From G965213525 sp965213525 (GTDB lineage: Bacteria > Actinomycetota > Acidimicrobiia > Acidimicrobiales > Poriferisodalaceae), in contig OZ243889.1 in NCBI GenBank assembly GCA_965213525.1, forward strand, positions 62,001 through 126,000: a stretch of 64,000 bases of DNA, read 5' to 3'. Position numbers and translations under genes: made by a program. Below are positions 1 through 6,921 of the stretch, piece after piece (the stretch's first letter is position 1; the number at the start of each line of letters is the position of its first letter). The notes under the pieces were generated by a model, which saw nothing but the letters and a program-made list of their open reading frames with translations, made no database searches and was not told the DNA's origin.

Positions 1-808
1 GCTCGACCGCCTCGACCAGGCGGCGGTTGAACACCTCGGGGGCCTCCATCACCACCCGGTGGCTGCCGGGCACCTCGAGCACCAGCGCACCGGGGATGCG
101 CCGGGCGAGAGCGTGCTGGCGGGCCGGCGAGACGACCTCGTCGCGCTCGGTGATCACCACCCCAGCCGGGACGTCGAGCTGGCCGACCCAGGCGCGGCTG
201 TCGAAGCGTCCGAGCTCGTGTCCGGCCTCGACGACCCGCAGCCAGTCGTGGGACCGGTAGCGACCCAGGGTCACCTCGCTCAGCGCCCCCTGGTTGCGGC
301 CACCCATCAGGCGCAGCGCGGCGGCGGTGCGCACGTGATCGGGGGTCACGCGGGCGGCGGTGGCCACGACGCCGAGGGACGTGAACGCGGCCCGCTCACG
401 GGCGTGGCGGGCGAAGCGAGCGGCGGTGGCGGCCAGCACCACGCCGTGGACCCGGTCCCGGTGGCGGCGGGCGAACAGCTGGGCCACCGTCCCGCCCATC
501 GAGTATCCGACCACCACGACGCGGTCGAGGCCGAGCGCATCCAGGAGGCGGGCAGCGTCATCTGCGCAGTCGGCCAGGCGGAAGCGCCGGGCGCGGCGGT
601 GGCCCTGGCCGTGGCCGTGCAGATCGGGCGCCACGACGCCGGCGATGTCGCTGAGGGCGCCGTAGCTGTGGCCCCAGTTGAGGTCGGCGGTGGCCATCCA
701 GCCGTGCACGAGCAGCACCGTCGGTCGACCCGGGGGGGCCGGCGCCCACCGGCACCAGGTGCTGAGGCCGTCGCCGATGTCGACCTCACGGGCGGCCGGG
801 GCGTTCAC
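1..808 (-). CDS. alpha/beta hydrolase, C-terminus cut by window edge
   Basis: The gene reads leftward from GTG at 808, and 269 codons are present before the window ends. An oxyanion-strand motif VLLVHGW (about residues 31-37) and a nucleophile elbow GYSMGG with Ser103 are visible. A late histidine in PGSHRVV fits the third member of the triad. These mark an alpha/beta-hydrolase fold enzyme, probably an esterase or lipase-like hydrolase of unknown substrate. There is no signal peptide, so it is likely cytoplasmic. It diverges from the gene at 902. The start was chosen because an in-frame stop lies a few codons further upstream and the conserved part begins soon after. The fold is secure, the substrate is not. 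Confidence 0.8.
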   Translation of the reverse strand, partial: MNAPAAREVDIGDGLSTWCRWAPAPPGRPTVLLVHGWMATADLNWGHSYGALSDIAGVVAPDLHGHGQGHRRARRFRLADCADDAARLLDALGLDRVVVVGYSMGGTVAQLFARRHRDRVHGVVLAATAARFARHARERAAFTSLGVVATAARVTPDHVRTAAALRLMGGRNQGALSEVTLGRYRSHDWLRVVEAGHELGRFDSRAWVGQLDVPAGVVITERDEVVSPARQHALARRIPGALVLEVPGSHRVVMEAPEVFNRRLVEAVE

Positions 809-901
809 CGACGGGGTCCCTCGGCGCGCCACACCCCGACAGTGTCGCCCGATGACGCCACCGGCCCCACGCGACGGGCCAGGTCGTAGAGTGGAGGGGC
901 C

Positions 902-1435
902 ATGGCCGCCCCCGAACACGTCCCCCGCTCGCCCGTCGCACGGGTGCGGTCCTACCGGGCCCCCCGCCACGTGCCCGACGGCTGGCGTGCCGACCGGCCC
1001 TCTGATGTCGGTCCCCACCAACCGATGGGCGGCGATTTCGGCTACCAGGGCCCCGACCAGGGTTATGCGTTGCGCCTCGGCCTCCGCTTCCGTGATCGGC
1101 TGCACCTGCGGCCGGGGGAGCGGGCCGACGACGCACTGTCGGGCGGCATCCTGGTCGGGCTGAAGCGGGCATCGCTGTTCGGCAGGGCGCCGGTCATCCA
1201 CGACGTCGAGATCGGGCTACGGGTGTGGGGCTTCCTCGACGACCCAGATCACGACCTCGTCGTCACCCGCCAGCGGCTCTTCGAGGGCATCGCTGAACCC
1301 CACCACTACTTCGAGGCCCGACGGGTGGTCGACTGCGTGCCCGAGTCCACCGTCCGCCAGCTGCCGGGTCAGGTCGCCGCCGCCCACCGCAGCGACTGGC
1401 GGTCGCTGATCCGCATCGACGGCGTGACGGGGTGA
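902..1435 (+). CDS. hypothetical protein upstream of gltX
   Basis: This encodes a 177-residue protein with no family I recognise. It has no signal peptide or membrane segment and is rich in Arg, Asp and His. A purine-rich GGAGGGG sits just before the ATG. Its TGA overlaps the GTG start of gltX (GTGA), so the two are probably co-transcribed and translationally coupled. Codon use matches the neighbours and the reading frame is open throughout, so I believe it is a real gene. The sequence alone does not say what it does. Confidence 0.75.
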   Translation: MAAPEHVPRSPVARVRSYRAPRHVPDGWRADRPSDVGPHQPMGGDFGYQGPDQGYALRLGLRFRDRLHLRPGERADDALSGGILVGLKRASLFGRAPVIHDVEIGLRVWGFLDDPDHDLVVTRQRLFEGIAEPHHYFEARRVVDCVPESTVRQLPGQVAAAHRSDWRSLIRIDGVTG

Positions 1436-2874
1436 GCGACCACGTCGACGGTGCCCCCCGGGTGCGCTTCGCCCCGGCCCCCACCGGGTCGTTGCACCTC
1501 GGCAGCGCTCGGTCGGCGTTGTTCAACTGGCTCTTCGCCCGCTCGACCGGCGGGACGCTCGTCCTGCGCATCGAGGACACCGATCTGGCCCGGTCCTCCG
1601 AGCAGGTGATCGACCAGATCCTCTCGACGTTCGCCTGGCTCGGCATCAACTTCGACGAGGGCCCGTTCCGCCAGTCCGAGCGCCTCGGTGAGTACCGCTC
1701 GGCCGCCGAGCGCCTCTTCGCCGAGGGTCGGGCCTACTACTGCGACCAGACCCCCGAGCAGGTGCAACGGCGGGCGCGCGAGCGAGGTCGTCCCGGCTAC
1801 GACGGGTTCTCCCGTGACCGGGGCCTCGACCCCGGCCCGGGACGGGTGCTGCGGTTCCGCACACCCGACGAGGGCGAGACCGCCATCGACGATGTGGTGC
1901 GGGGCGAGGTCCGCTTCCCCCACGCCGATCTCGAGGACTTCGTCGTGTTGCGCAGCGACGGGTCACCGGTGTTCTTGGTCGCCAACGCCCTCGACGACGC
2001 CGAGATGGGCATCACCCACGTCATCCGCGGCGAGGACCTGTTGAACACCACGCCCAAGGTGCTGCTGCTGCGTGATGCGCTGGGACTCGGCCCGCCGCCC
2101 ACCTACGCCCACCTCCCGCTCATCGTCGGTGCCGATGGCAAGAAGCTGTCCAAGCGGCGCGACGACGTGGCGGTCGAGAGCTACCGGGAACGGGGCTACC
2201 TGCCGGCGGCGATGGTGAACTACCTGGCGCTGCTCGGTTGGGGACCCCGTGACGGGGTCGAGGTCCGTCCGATCGCCGAGATCGCCGAGCAGTTCCGCCT
2301 GTCGGACATCACCAGCAGCCCGGCCCGCTTCGACGACAAGAAGCTCGACCACGTCAACGCCGAGCACCTGCGAGCCCAGCCCGTCGCGGCGTTCGTGGCC
2401 GCTTCGACGCCCTTCATCGAGCACGCCCCCTGGTTCGACAGGGCCCAGGTCGACCAGGCCTCGCTGTTGGAGATCGCCCCGTTGGTCCAGGAGCGCTGCC
2501 GCACCTTGGCCGAGGTGCCCGACATGATCGACTTCTTGTTCCTCGCCGAGCCCGACATCGAAGCTGCGTCGTGGGAGGCGGTCTTCGACGACGGCGGCGG
2601 CGTCGGGGTCGAGGTGCTGCGCGACGCCCAGCAGGCGTGGACCGGCATCGATTGGACCGCAGAGGCGCTGCACGAGTCGTTGCGAGCGCTGGGCGAGTCT
2701 CGTGATCTCAAGCTCGGCAAGGCTCAGGCGCCGGTGCGGGTCGCGGTCACGGGCCGGCGGGTCGGGCCGCCGCTGTTCGAGTCGCTCGAGTTGCTCGGGC
2801 GTGAGGCGACCCTGGCCCGGTTGGCCGCAGCCGAGGAACGGGCTGCGAGCGCGGCGACCGGCGCGGCGAGCTGA
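1432..2874 (+). CDS. gltX: glutamyl-tRNA synthetase
   Basis: This class I aminoacyl-tRNA synthetase of 480 residues charges tRNA-Glu with glutamate in the cytoplasm. The HIGH-type signature is HLGS at residues 22-25, inside PTGSLHLGSAR. The KMSKS-type signature is KLSKR at 238-242. Length and motif spacing are normal for bacterial GluRS. In actinomycetes the enzyme usually also charges tRNA-Gln, followed by GatCAB amidation. No glutaminyl-tRNA synthetase is seen here, so I infer the same. GTG at 1432 overlaps the upstream stop. tRNA-Gln and tRNA-Glu genes lie just downstream, placing the enzyme beside its likely substrates. Confidence 0.97.
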   Translation: MSDHVDGAPRVRFAPAPTGSLHLGSARSALFNWLFARSTGGTLVLRIEDTDLARSSEQVIDQILSTFAWLGINFDEGPFRQSERLGEYRSAAERLFAEGRAYYCDQTPEQVQRRARERGRPGYDGFSRDRGLDPGPGRVLRFRTPDEGETAIDDVVRGEVRFPHADLEDFVVLRSDGSPVFLVANALDDAEMGITHVIRGEDLLNTTPKVLLLRDALGLGPPPTYAHLPLIVGADGKKLSKRRDDVAVESYRERGYLPAAMVNYLALLGWGPRDGVEVRPIAEIAEQFRLSDITSSPARFDDKKLDHVNAEHLRAQPVAAFVAASTPFIEHAPWFDRAQVDQASLLEIAPLVQERCRTLAEVPDMIDFLFLAEPDIEAASWEAVFDDGGGVGVEVLRDAQQAWTGIDWTAEALHESLRALGESRDLKLGKAQAPVRVAVTGRRVGPPLFESLELLGREATLARLAAAEERAASAATGAAS

Positions 2875-2893
2875 GTCGACGGGACCTGAGGCC

Positions 2894-3487
2894 GTGGGCG
2901 TCGCCCGGCGGGCTGCGGTGGTGGCGCTCGGCCTGGGGGTGCTGTACGTCGGAGCGACCTTCGTCCAGGTGCGGCTCGTCGGCGGCGCCGGCGAGGTCGA
3001 CACCGCCGACGCCATCGTGGTGCTGGGCGCAGCCCAGTACGACGGGGAACCGTCTCCGGTGCTGGCGGCGCGACTCGGCCACGCCTTGGACCTCTACGCA
3101 GACGGCGTCGCCGACGTCGTGGTCGTGACCGGGGGCAACCAGCCGGGTGATCGCTTCACCGAGGCGGGGGCGGGGGCGGTGTGGTTGTTGGAGCGGGGCA
3201 TCCCCGACGCGGCGATCCGTCGCGAGGTGCAGGGGGCGAGCACGTGGGAGCAGCTGGCGGCCACCGCCCGGTTCCTGCGGGCCGAGGGCCGCGAGCAGGT
3301 GGTGCTCGTGTCGGATCCTTCGCACACGGCGCGCCTGCGGGCCGTCGCTGATGAGGTGGGGCTCGACGCCGTCGTCAGCCCCGTGCCCGGGGCGTCGGTG
3401 TCGGCACGAACCTGGGCGAGGGAGACCGCAGCCATGGCGATCGGGCGGCTGGTCGGCTTCCGCCGTGCGTCGGCGTGGTGGAGCTGA
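2894..3487 (+). CDS. YdcF-like (DUF218) membrane-anchored protein
   Basis: This is a 197-residue protein starting at GTG 2894. It has one N-terminal membrane segment (about residues 7-25) followed by a DUF218/YdcF/SanA-type domain. Family hallmarks are visible: AIVVLGAAQYDG, then VVVTGGNQPGD, a STWEQ segment and LVSDPSHTAR. Family members are often linked to envelope or peptidoglycan functions, but the reaction is not settled. The open frame extends back into gltX. GTG 2894 was chosen because it gives a short cytoplasmic head before the membrane helix and lies 20 bp after the gltX stop. Confidence 0.82.
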   Translation: MGVARRAAVVALGLGVLYVGATFVQVRLVGGAGEVDTADAIVVLGAAQYDGEPSPVLAARLGHALDLYADGVADVVVVTGGNQPGDRFTEAGAGAVWLLERGIPDAAIRREVQGASTWEQLAATARFLRAEGREQVVLVSDPSHTARLRAVADEVGLDAVVSPVPGASVSARTWARETAAMAIGRLVGFRRASAWWS

Positions 3488-3568
3488 GGGTTGCGCTCGC
3501 GGTGCGGGCGACGTGCTGAGGGTGCGCCGGCCGGAGGGGCCGGTGCCTGGGCCTGGGTGGGGGACGCG

Positions 3569-3597
3569 TTGAGGCGGGCCGATGCGGTGGCTACAGT
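3569..3597 (+). promoter_or_regulatory. predicted sigma-70-type promoter of tRNA-Gln
   Basis: A TTGAGG -35-like hexamer (3569-3574) is separated by 17 bp from a TACAGT -10-like hexamer (3592-3597). Transcription would begin near 3604, a few bases before the mature tRNA 5' end at 3611. Spacing and position fit a housekeeping promoter. No experimental support is available. Confidence 0.55.
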
Positions 3598-3610
3598 CGG
3601 ACAGCACCCT

Positions 3611-3685
3611 TCGGGGGTGGTGTAATCGGCAGCACAACTGGTTCTGGTCCAGTTAGTAGGGGTTCGAGTCCTCTCCCCCGAGCCA
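3611..3685 (+). tRNA. tRNA-Gln (anticodon CTG)
   Basis: The cloverleaf can be folded by eye. Acceptor stem TCGGGGG (3611-3617) pairs with CCCCCGA (3675-3681). A D arm follows, then an anticodon arm AACTGG-TTCTGGT-CCAGTT with anticodon CTG. The T arm AGGGG-TTCGAGT-CCTCT contains one G-U pair. A discriminator G at 3682 and an encoded CCA follow. It reads CAG codons, which are frequent in this GC-rich DNA. Confidence 0.95.
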
Positions 3686-3811
3686 CCGTCCGGTCGGCCC
3701 GCCACGACTGCCGGGCCCCGGGCAAGTCGGCGGGGGCGAGGTGGCAGGGGTGGCACGGCCTGGCTACGCTGTCGACCTCACCTCGGACGCTGCTCTGGTC
3801 GCGTCCGGCGA

Positions 3812-3887
3812 GCCCCCATCGTCTAGCGGCCTAGGACACCACCCTCTCAAGGTGGCGGCACGGGTTCAAATCCCGTTGGGGGTGCCA
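3812..3887 (+). tRNA. tRNA-Glu (anticodon CTC)
   Basis: Acceptor GCCCCCA pairs with TGGGGGT; the first pair is G-U, as is common for actinobacterial tRNA-Glu. The D arm carries GTCTAGCGGCCTAGGAC. The anticodon loop CCTCTCAAG gives anticodon CTC. The T arm is CGGGTTCAAATCCCG and an encoded GCCA end follows. It lies 126 bp after tRNA-Gln and reads GAG codons. Confidence 0.96.
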
Positions 3888-3900
3888 GCAGAGCTCCGTC

Positions 3901-3924
3901 AGAGGCACTCCCCGGAGTGCCTCT
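3901..3924 (+). terminator. hairpin after tRNA-Glu, probable terminator
   Basis: An exact inverted repeat of 11 bases (3901-3911 with 3914-3924) starts 13 bases after the tRNA-Glu CCA end. There is no strong T run, only CGCTGTGTTGG, which is usual for terminators in very GC-rich actinomycetes. It separates the tRNA from the toxin-antitoxin genes. Confidence 0.65.
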
Positions 3925-3953
3925 CGCTGTGTTGGCCCCCTCCTGCCGATGGC

Positions 3954-4172
3954 GTGGCGACGCTCGGGCCAACGCCGCTGGCGAAGCCGACGACGGCTGA
4001 GCTGGAGCGGCTCCGGGAGCAGGGTCTTCGACCAGTGCAGATCTGGGTCGCTGACACCCGTGCGGAGGGCTTCGTCGAGGAAGCGCATCGTCAGTCGGCA
4101 GCCGTGCCGACCAGCCCTCATGCCGATGACGATCAGGCGTTCATCGATGTGCTGAGCCTGGACGAAGAGTGA
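3954..4172 (+). CDS. MazE-family antitoxin (DUF3018-like)
   Basis: This is a 72-residue antitoxin. The segment RLREQGLRPVQIWVADTR followed by GFVEEAHRQ is typical of the MazE-like/DUF3018 antitoxins that pair with PemK/MazF toxins. The acidic C-terminal tail (DDDQAFID...LDEE) probably wraps the toxin. The open frame runs upstream through tRNA-Glu, so the true start must lie after the tRNA. GTG 3954 is the first reasonable one; a CTG at 3978 just before AKPTTAE is another possibility. Its stop overlaps the toxin start (GTGA), so the pair is translationally coupled. Such antitoxins usually autoregulate, but no operator was identified. Confidence 0.8.
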   Translation: MATLGPTPLAKPTTAELERLREQGLRPVQIWVADTRAEGFVEEAHRQSAAVPTSPHADDDQAFIDVLSLDEE

Positions 4173-4498
4173 GGCGCGGCGGGATCTGTACGGCCGCGGC
4201 CGGGAGTGGGTACGTGGGCAAGCCTCGACCGGTCGTGATCGTCCAGGACGACCGCTTCGACGCCACCACGTCTGTGACCGTCTGCGCGTTCACGACCGAT
4301 CCGACGGAAGCGCCACTGCTCAGGCTGCGTGTAGAACCCGATGAGATCAACGGTCTTCGAGAGGCGAGCAGTCTGATGGTCGACAAGGTCACCACCGTTC
4401 CCCGAGCGAAGCCCGGCGAGCAGGTCGGCCGACTCGGCGACGAGGACATGGTTCGTCTGGGGCGCGTCGTGACCGTCTTCTTCGGGCTCGCAGGCTGA
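4169..4498 (+). CDS. MazF/PemK-family mRNA interferase toxin
   Basis: This is a 109-residue toxin of the PemK/MazF fold, which cleaves mRNA as a ribosome-independent endoribonuclease. Family signatures are seen in order: an N-terminal RRGGI, KPRPVVIVQDDRFD (about residues 18-31), VTVCAFTTDPTEAPLLR, then GLREASSLMVDKVTTVP and GRLGDEDMVRLGR near the end. The conserved Arg of the PRPVVI strand and the Thr/Ser of the second motif are present, so it looks intact. GTG at 4169 overlaps the antitoxin stop. An IS3-type remnant lies directly downstream, which suggests acquired DNA. Confidence 0.88.
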   Translation: MRRGGICTAAAGSGYVGKPRPVVIVQDDRFDATTSVTVCAFTTDPTEAPLLRLRVEPDEINGLREASSLMVDKVTTVPRAKPGEQVGRLGDEDMVRLGRVVTVFFGLAG

Positions 4499-4512
4499 CC
4501 CCGTCGCCAGCG

Positions 4513-4870
4513 GGGCAGCCACAGACCTACCACCCGTGGCGAGAATGGATTGGCGGGATGAAGGCCGACGACGCAAAGCGGCTCAAGGACCTCGAGCGGG
4601 AGAACGCCCGGCTGAAGCGAATCTGGCTGACAAGGAGCTCGAGATCGATGCGCTGCGAGAGATCATCCGGTTGAACTGGTAGGCCCGTCGAGGCGACGTC
4701 GTGCCGTGGAGATGCTCCAGGCCCGGCTCGGCCTCCGCAGCGACGGGCCTGGCGGGGGTGTGGCACGGCGGGCTCTTACCGGTCCTGTCCACGTCGAAGC
4801 GGATCAGCTCACCATGGCGCGCTCCCCCGCGACGGCAGATAGGCCCGCCGGATCGCACGAACAGCGGGGC
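4513..4870 (+). mobile_element. degraded IS3-family insertion sequence remnant
   Basis: The C-terminal part of an IS3-type OrfA can be read from about 4513: a TYHPWREWIGGM stretch, then MKADDAKRLKDLEREN and ARLKR. One base is then missing. After shifting frame, LADKELEIDALREII and a terminal NW with a TAG at about 4681 follow. Next come residues typical of the start of OrfB (RRRAVEMLQARLGLRS at about 4696-4740), after which the frame decays. No complete transposase, inverted repeats or target duplication can be recognised, so the element is dead. The boundaries are approximate. Confidence 0.65.
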
Positions 4871-4894
4871 TGTCCAAAACTAGGTGGCAGTGAG

Positions 4895-5458
4895 CTAATC
4901 ACTCAGCCCGAAGGGATCGTTGGCGATGGCCTCCACGCACGTCGCCGAATCGGCGGGACCGCCGTAGACACAGCTGTTGTAGGCGAAGGTCTCTGGGTTG
5001 ACTCCGTCCAACGCGTCGGTCTGCGCCGCGGCCAATGACCAGTCCTGCAAACTGCTGCAGGCAAGCAATGCCGGGTAGAGGTCCTCGACGGTGTCGCTCA
5101 TCTCATCAACGCCGGCGGCGACCTGCATCGTGTCAAGGCATTCCTCGGTCGGTAGCCCACCGGCCGTGTCGGCGCCGGCAGCTTCCGTGGTGGCGGCGCT
5201 CTGGCCGATGGTGCTGGGCGCAAGAGTGCTCGACGGTGGTGCGATGGTGGGCGGCGGAGTGGTCGAAGGTTGTGTGGTGGTGGCGGCTTCGGTCGACGTG
5301 GGGCGGTCACTGGCTCTGACAGAGGCGGCGCTCGTGGTGACCGGGGTGGCGGCAAGTTCTTCCACGTTGCCGCAGGCGCTGACGACCAGTGCAACGAGCA
5401 TGATCGCTGCGCATTGGTTCACCATGCGTGTGCGCCCACCGCTCGCCTGCTTCGGCAT
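4895..5458 (-). CDS. secreted lipoprotein, unknown function
   Basis: This is a 187-residue protein with a lipoprotein signal peptide: a basic start, a hydrophobic core MLVALVVSAC, and a lipobox VSAC whose Cys would be acylated. A low-complexity Thr/Ser/Pro/Ala linker follows (about residues 35-95). A small C-terminal domain has four cysteines (EECLDT, LLACSS, NSCVYG, ATCVEA) that probably form disulfides outside the membrane. Two possible ATGs (residues 1 and 12) give the same mature protein. I do not recognise the C-terminal domain family. It is flanked by the IS remnant and by the CopZ/glycan genes. Confidence 0.75.
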   Translation of the reverse strand: MPKQASGGRTRMVNQCAAIMLVALVVSACGNVEELAATPVTTSAASVRASDRPTSTEAATTTQPSTTPPPTIAPPSSTLAPSTIGQSAATTEAAGADTAGGLPTEECLDTMQVAAGVDEMSDTVEDLYPALLACSSLQDWSLAAAQTDALDGVNPETFAYNSCVYGGPADSATCVEAIANDPFGLSD

Positions 5459-5518
5459 ACGGTAGCGGGTTCAGGCCGAGACGAACGCAGCGGTGGCGGG
5501 GCTTTCAGGTGCTTGAAC

Positions 5519-5537
5519 GCCTGCGGGTGGCGCAGGC
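5519..5537 (-). terminator. possible terminator hairpin downstream of the copper-chaperone-like gene
   Basis: A 7-bp perfect stem (GCCTGCG with CGCAGGC) and a 5-base loop lie between the end of the gene at 5598 and the start of the lipoprotein gene at 5458, both on the minus strand. There is no T run. This may be a weak GC-type terminator or chance in GC-rich DNA. Confidence 0.3.
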
Positions 5538-5597
5538 CCGAAGCCTTGACGTGCTCGGCGGCACTTGAAGCGTCAGCGCGAAGGGAAGGCCCGCGCG

Positions 5598-5813
5598 CTA
5601 CGCCGGGCCGCGGCTGGCGACGGAATACCCCGCCTCGGCGATGGCCGCCTCGATCTCGGCGGCTTGCCCGCCGGACACGCGCACCGTCTTGGTCTCGACA
5701 TCGACGTCGACCGCAGCGACCCCGTTGAGGGGGGCGACCTCTGACTCGATGGCGCGCACGCAGTGATCGCAGCTGATGTCGGGAACGGTGAAGGTGATGG
5801 TCGTCTCGCTCAT
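5598..5813 (-). CDS. heavy-metal-associated (HMA) domain protein, CopZ-like
   Basis: This is a 71-residue single HMA domain. The metal-binding loop is DISCDHC (Cys15 and Cys18), followed by VRAIESEV and then VDVDVETKTVRV and AAIAEAGY, the usual beta-alpha-beta-beta-alpha-beta order. Such proteins carry Cu(I) in the cytoplasm and pass it to P-type ATPases. No copper ATPase or CsoR/CueR regulator is seen nearby, so the partner is unknown. ATG 5813 was chosen because the domain starts directly there; the longer frame upstream is not conserved-looking. The gene follows the TagA-like gene at a 25-bp gap. Confidence 0.85.
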   Translation of the reverse strand: MSETTITFTVPDISCDHCVRAIESEVAPLNGVAAVDVDVETKTVRVSGGQAAEIEAAIAEAGYSVASRGPA

Positions 5814-5838
5814 GGACACAGCTTGCCCGGCGACGGGC

Positions 5839-6819
5839 TCACGCGCTCCGGGGAATCGGATCGGGCGGCTGAGCTGAAACCAGGGTGGCCGATCCGTCGA
5901 CCATGGCTCGCGGAGCCGAGACGGCCTGCGCTGCAGCCACACGACGCAGCTGAGCCTGGCGCCGGGCCCGCCACAGGACACCGGGCAGGTAGGGGAGATC
6001 CTCGGCGAGGTACCGCCGGGCGAGACGCCGGGGGTCTTGCACCATCCGGAACGCCCACTCCATGCCCATGCGCTGGACGGCCTCGGGGGCTCGACGCTCC
6101 CTGCCGGCAGCCATCTCGAACGCCCCACCAACACCGAGGAACCACACCGTCGGGTTGCGACGGACCAGCTCGGCCCCCAGCAGCTCCTGCTTGGGGCAGC
6201 CGAAGGCCAGGAAGGCGATGCGGGTGCGAGTCGCCGAGATGAGCTCGCTCAACTCGTCGATCTGCGCACCGGTGGCCGGCAGGTCGACCCATGGGGAGGC
6301 CACCGCGGAGACCCGAAGGGCCGGGTGCTTGTGTCGCAGGCGCAGGGCGGTGTCCTCACCCGACCCGGGGGTGCCGCCCAGGAGAGCGATCGGCAGGGCT
6401 CGGGCCGCCGCCGCCCCGCTGAGGGACCAGAGCAGGCTGGCCCCGGCGACCCGGGCCGGCAGTCGATGCCCGCCGGCCCGTGCCGCCCACAGCACCGGGC
6501 GTCCGTCGGGCAGGCGCAACGTCGCTGCTGCATAGGCGTCGGCGAGGCGTCGGTCGTGGCCCAGGAGGCGGAGGTGGTCGAGGTTCGGGGTGACGACCAG
6601 GCCGCCCTCACCCACCTCGGCCCGCTCGGCGATGTGGGTGGCGGCGTCGTGCTCGGTCACCGCATGCACCCCGACCCCGTCCACGGTGACGACCGGCAGA
6701 TCGTGAGGTCGGCGCAGGGCGACCGCAGCCGCGGGAGCCTGGAGCGCGGGTTCGGACAGGTCGATCAGGAGGTCGGTCGAATCAACGCCCGGGGGAGACG
6801 ACGAGCTCATGACGACCAT
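5839..6819 (-). CDS. WecG/TagA/CpsF-family glycosyltransferase (GT26)
   Basis: This is a 326-residue glycosyltransferase of the WecB/TagA/CpsF family. Members typically add ManNAc or ManNAcA-type sugars to undecaprenyl-linked intermediates during glycan assembly at the inner membrane face. Visible signatures are VVTPNLDHLRLL, LPDGRPVLWAARAGG, IALLGGTPGSGE, and FLAFGCPKQELL followed by GVGGAFEMAAG. The C-terminal GMEWAFRMVQDPRRLARRYLAED is the family tail that contacts the membrane. ATG 6819 has GGGG five bases upstream; ATG 6810 is an alternative. It diverges from the glycosyltransferase at 6922 across a short, relatively AT-rich gap. This marks the left end of the polysaccharide region. Confidence 0.88.
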   Translation of the reverse strand: MVVMSSSSPPGVDSTDLLIDLSEPALQAPAAAVALRRPHDLPVVTVDGVGVHAVTEHDAATHIAERAEVGEGGLVVTPNLDHLRLLGHDRRLADAYAAATLRLPDGRPVLWAARAGGHRLPARVAGASLLWSLSGAAAARALPIALLGGTPGSGEDTALRLRHKHPALRVSAVASPWVDLPATGAQIDELSELISATRTRIAFLAFGCPKQELLGAELVRRNPTVWFLGVGGAFEMAAGRERRAPEAVQRMGMEWAFRMVQDPRRLARRYLAEDLPYLPGVLWRARRQAQLRRVAAAQAVSAPRAMVDGSATLVSAQPPDPIPRSA

Positions 6820-6921
6820 GTCTACCCCATCACCCCTTTTCGCCAAACTCGCATGACACAAGTTTCTCGAAGTGCGACCAAGCGAAACCATGGGGGCAGG
6901 TGACGGTGCGAGGATGACCGA

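Noticed and set aside
4701..5038. Intact OrfB transposase
   Set aside because: Only the first part resembles OrfB. The DDE region is absent and the frame runs into unrelated sequence, so it was treated as a remnant.
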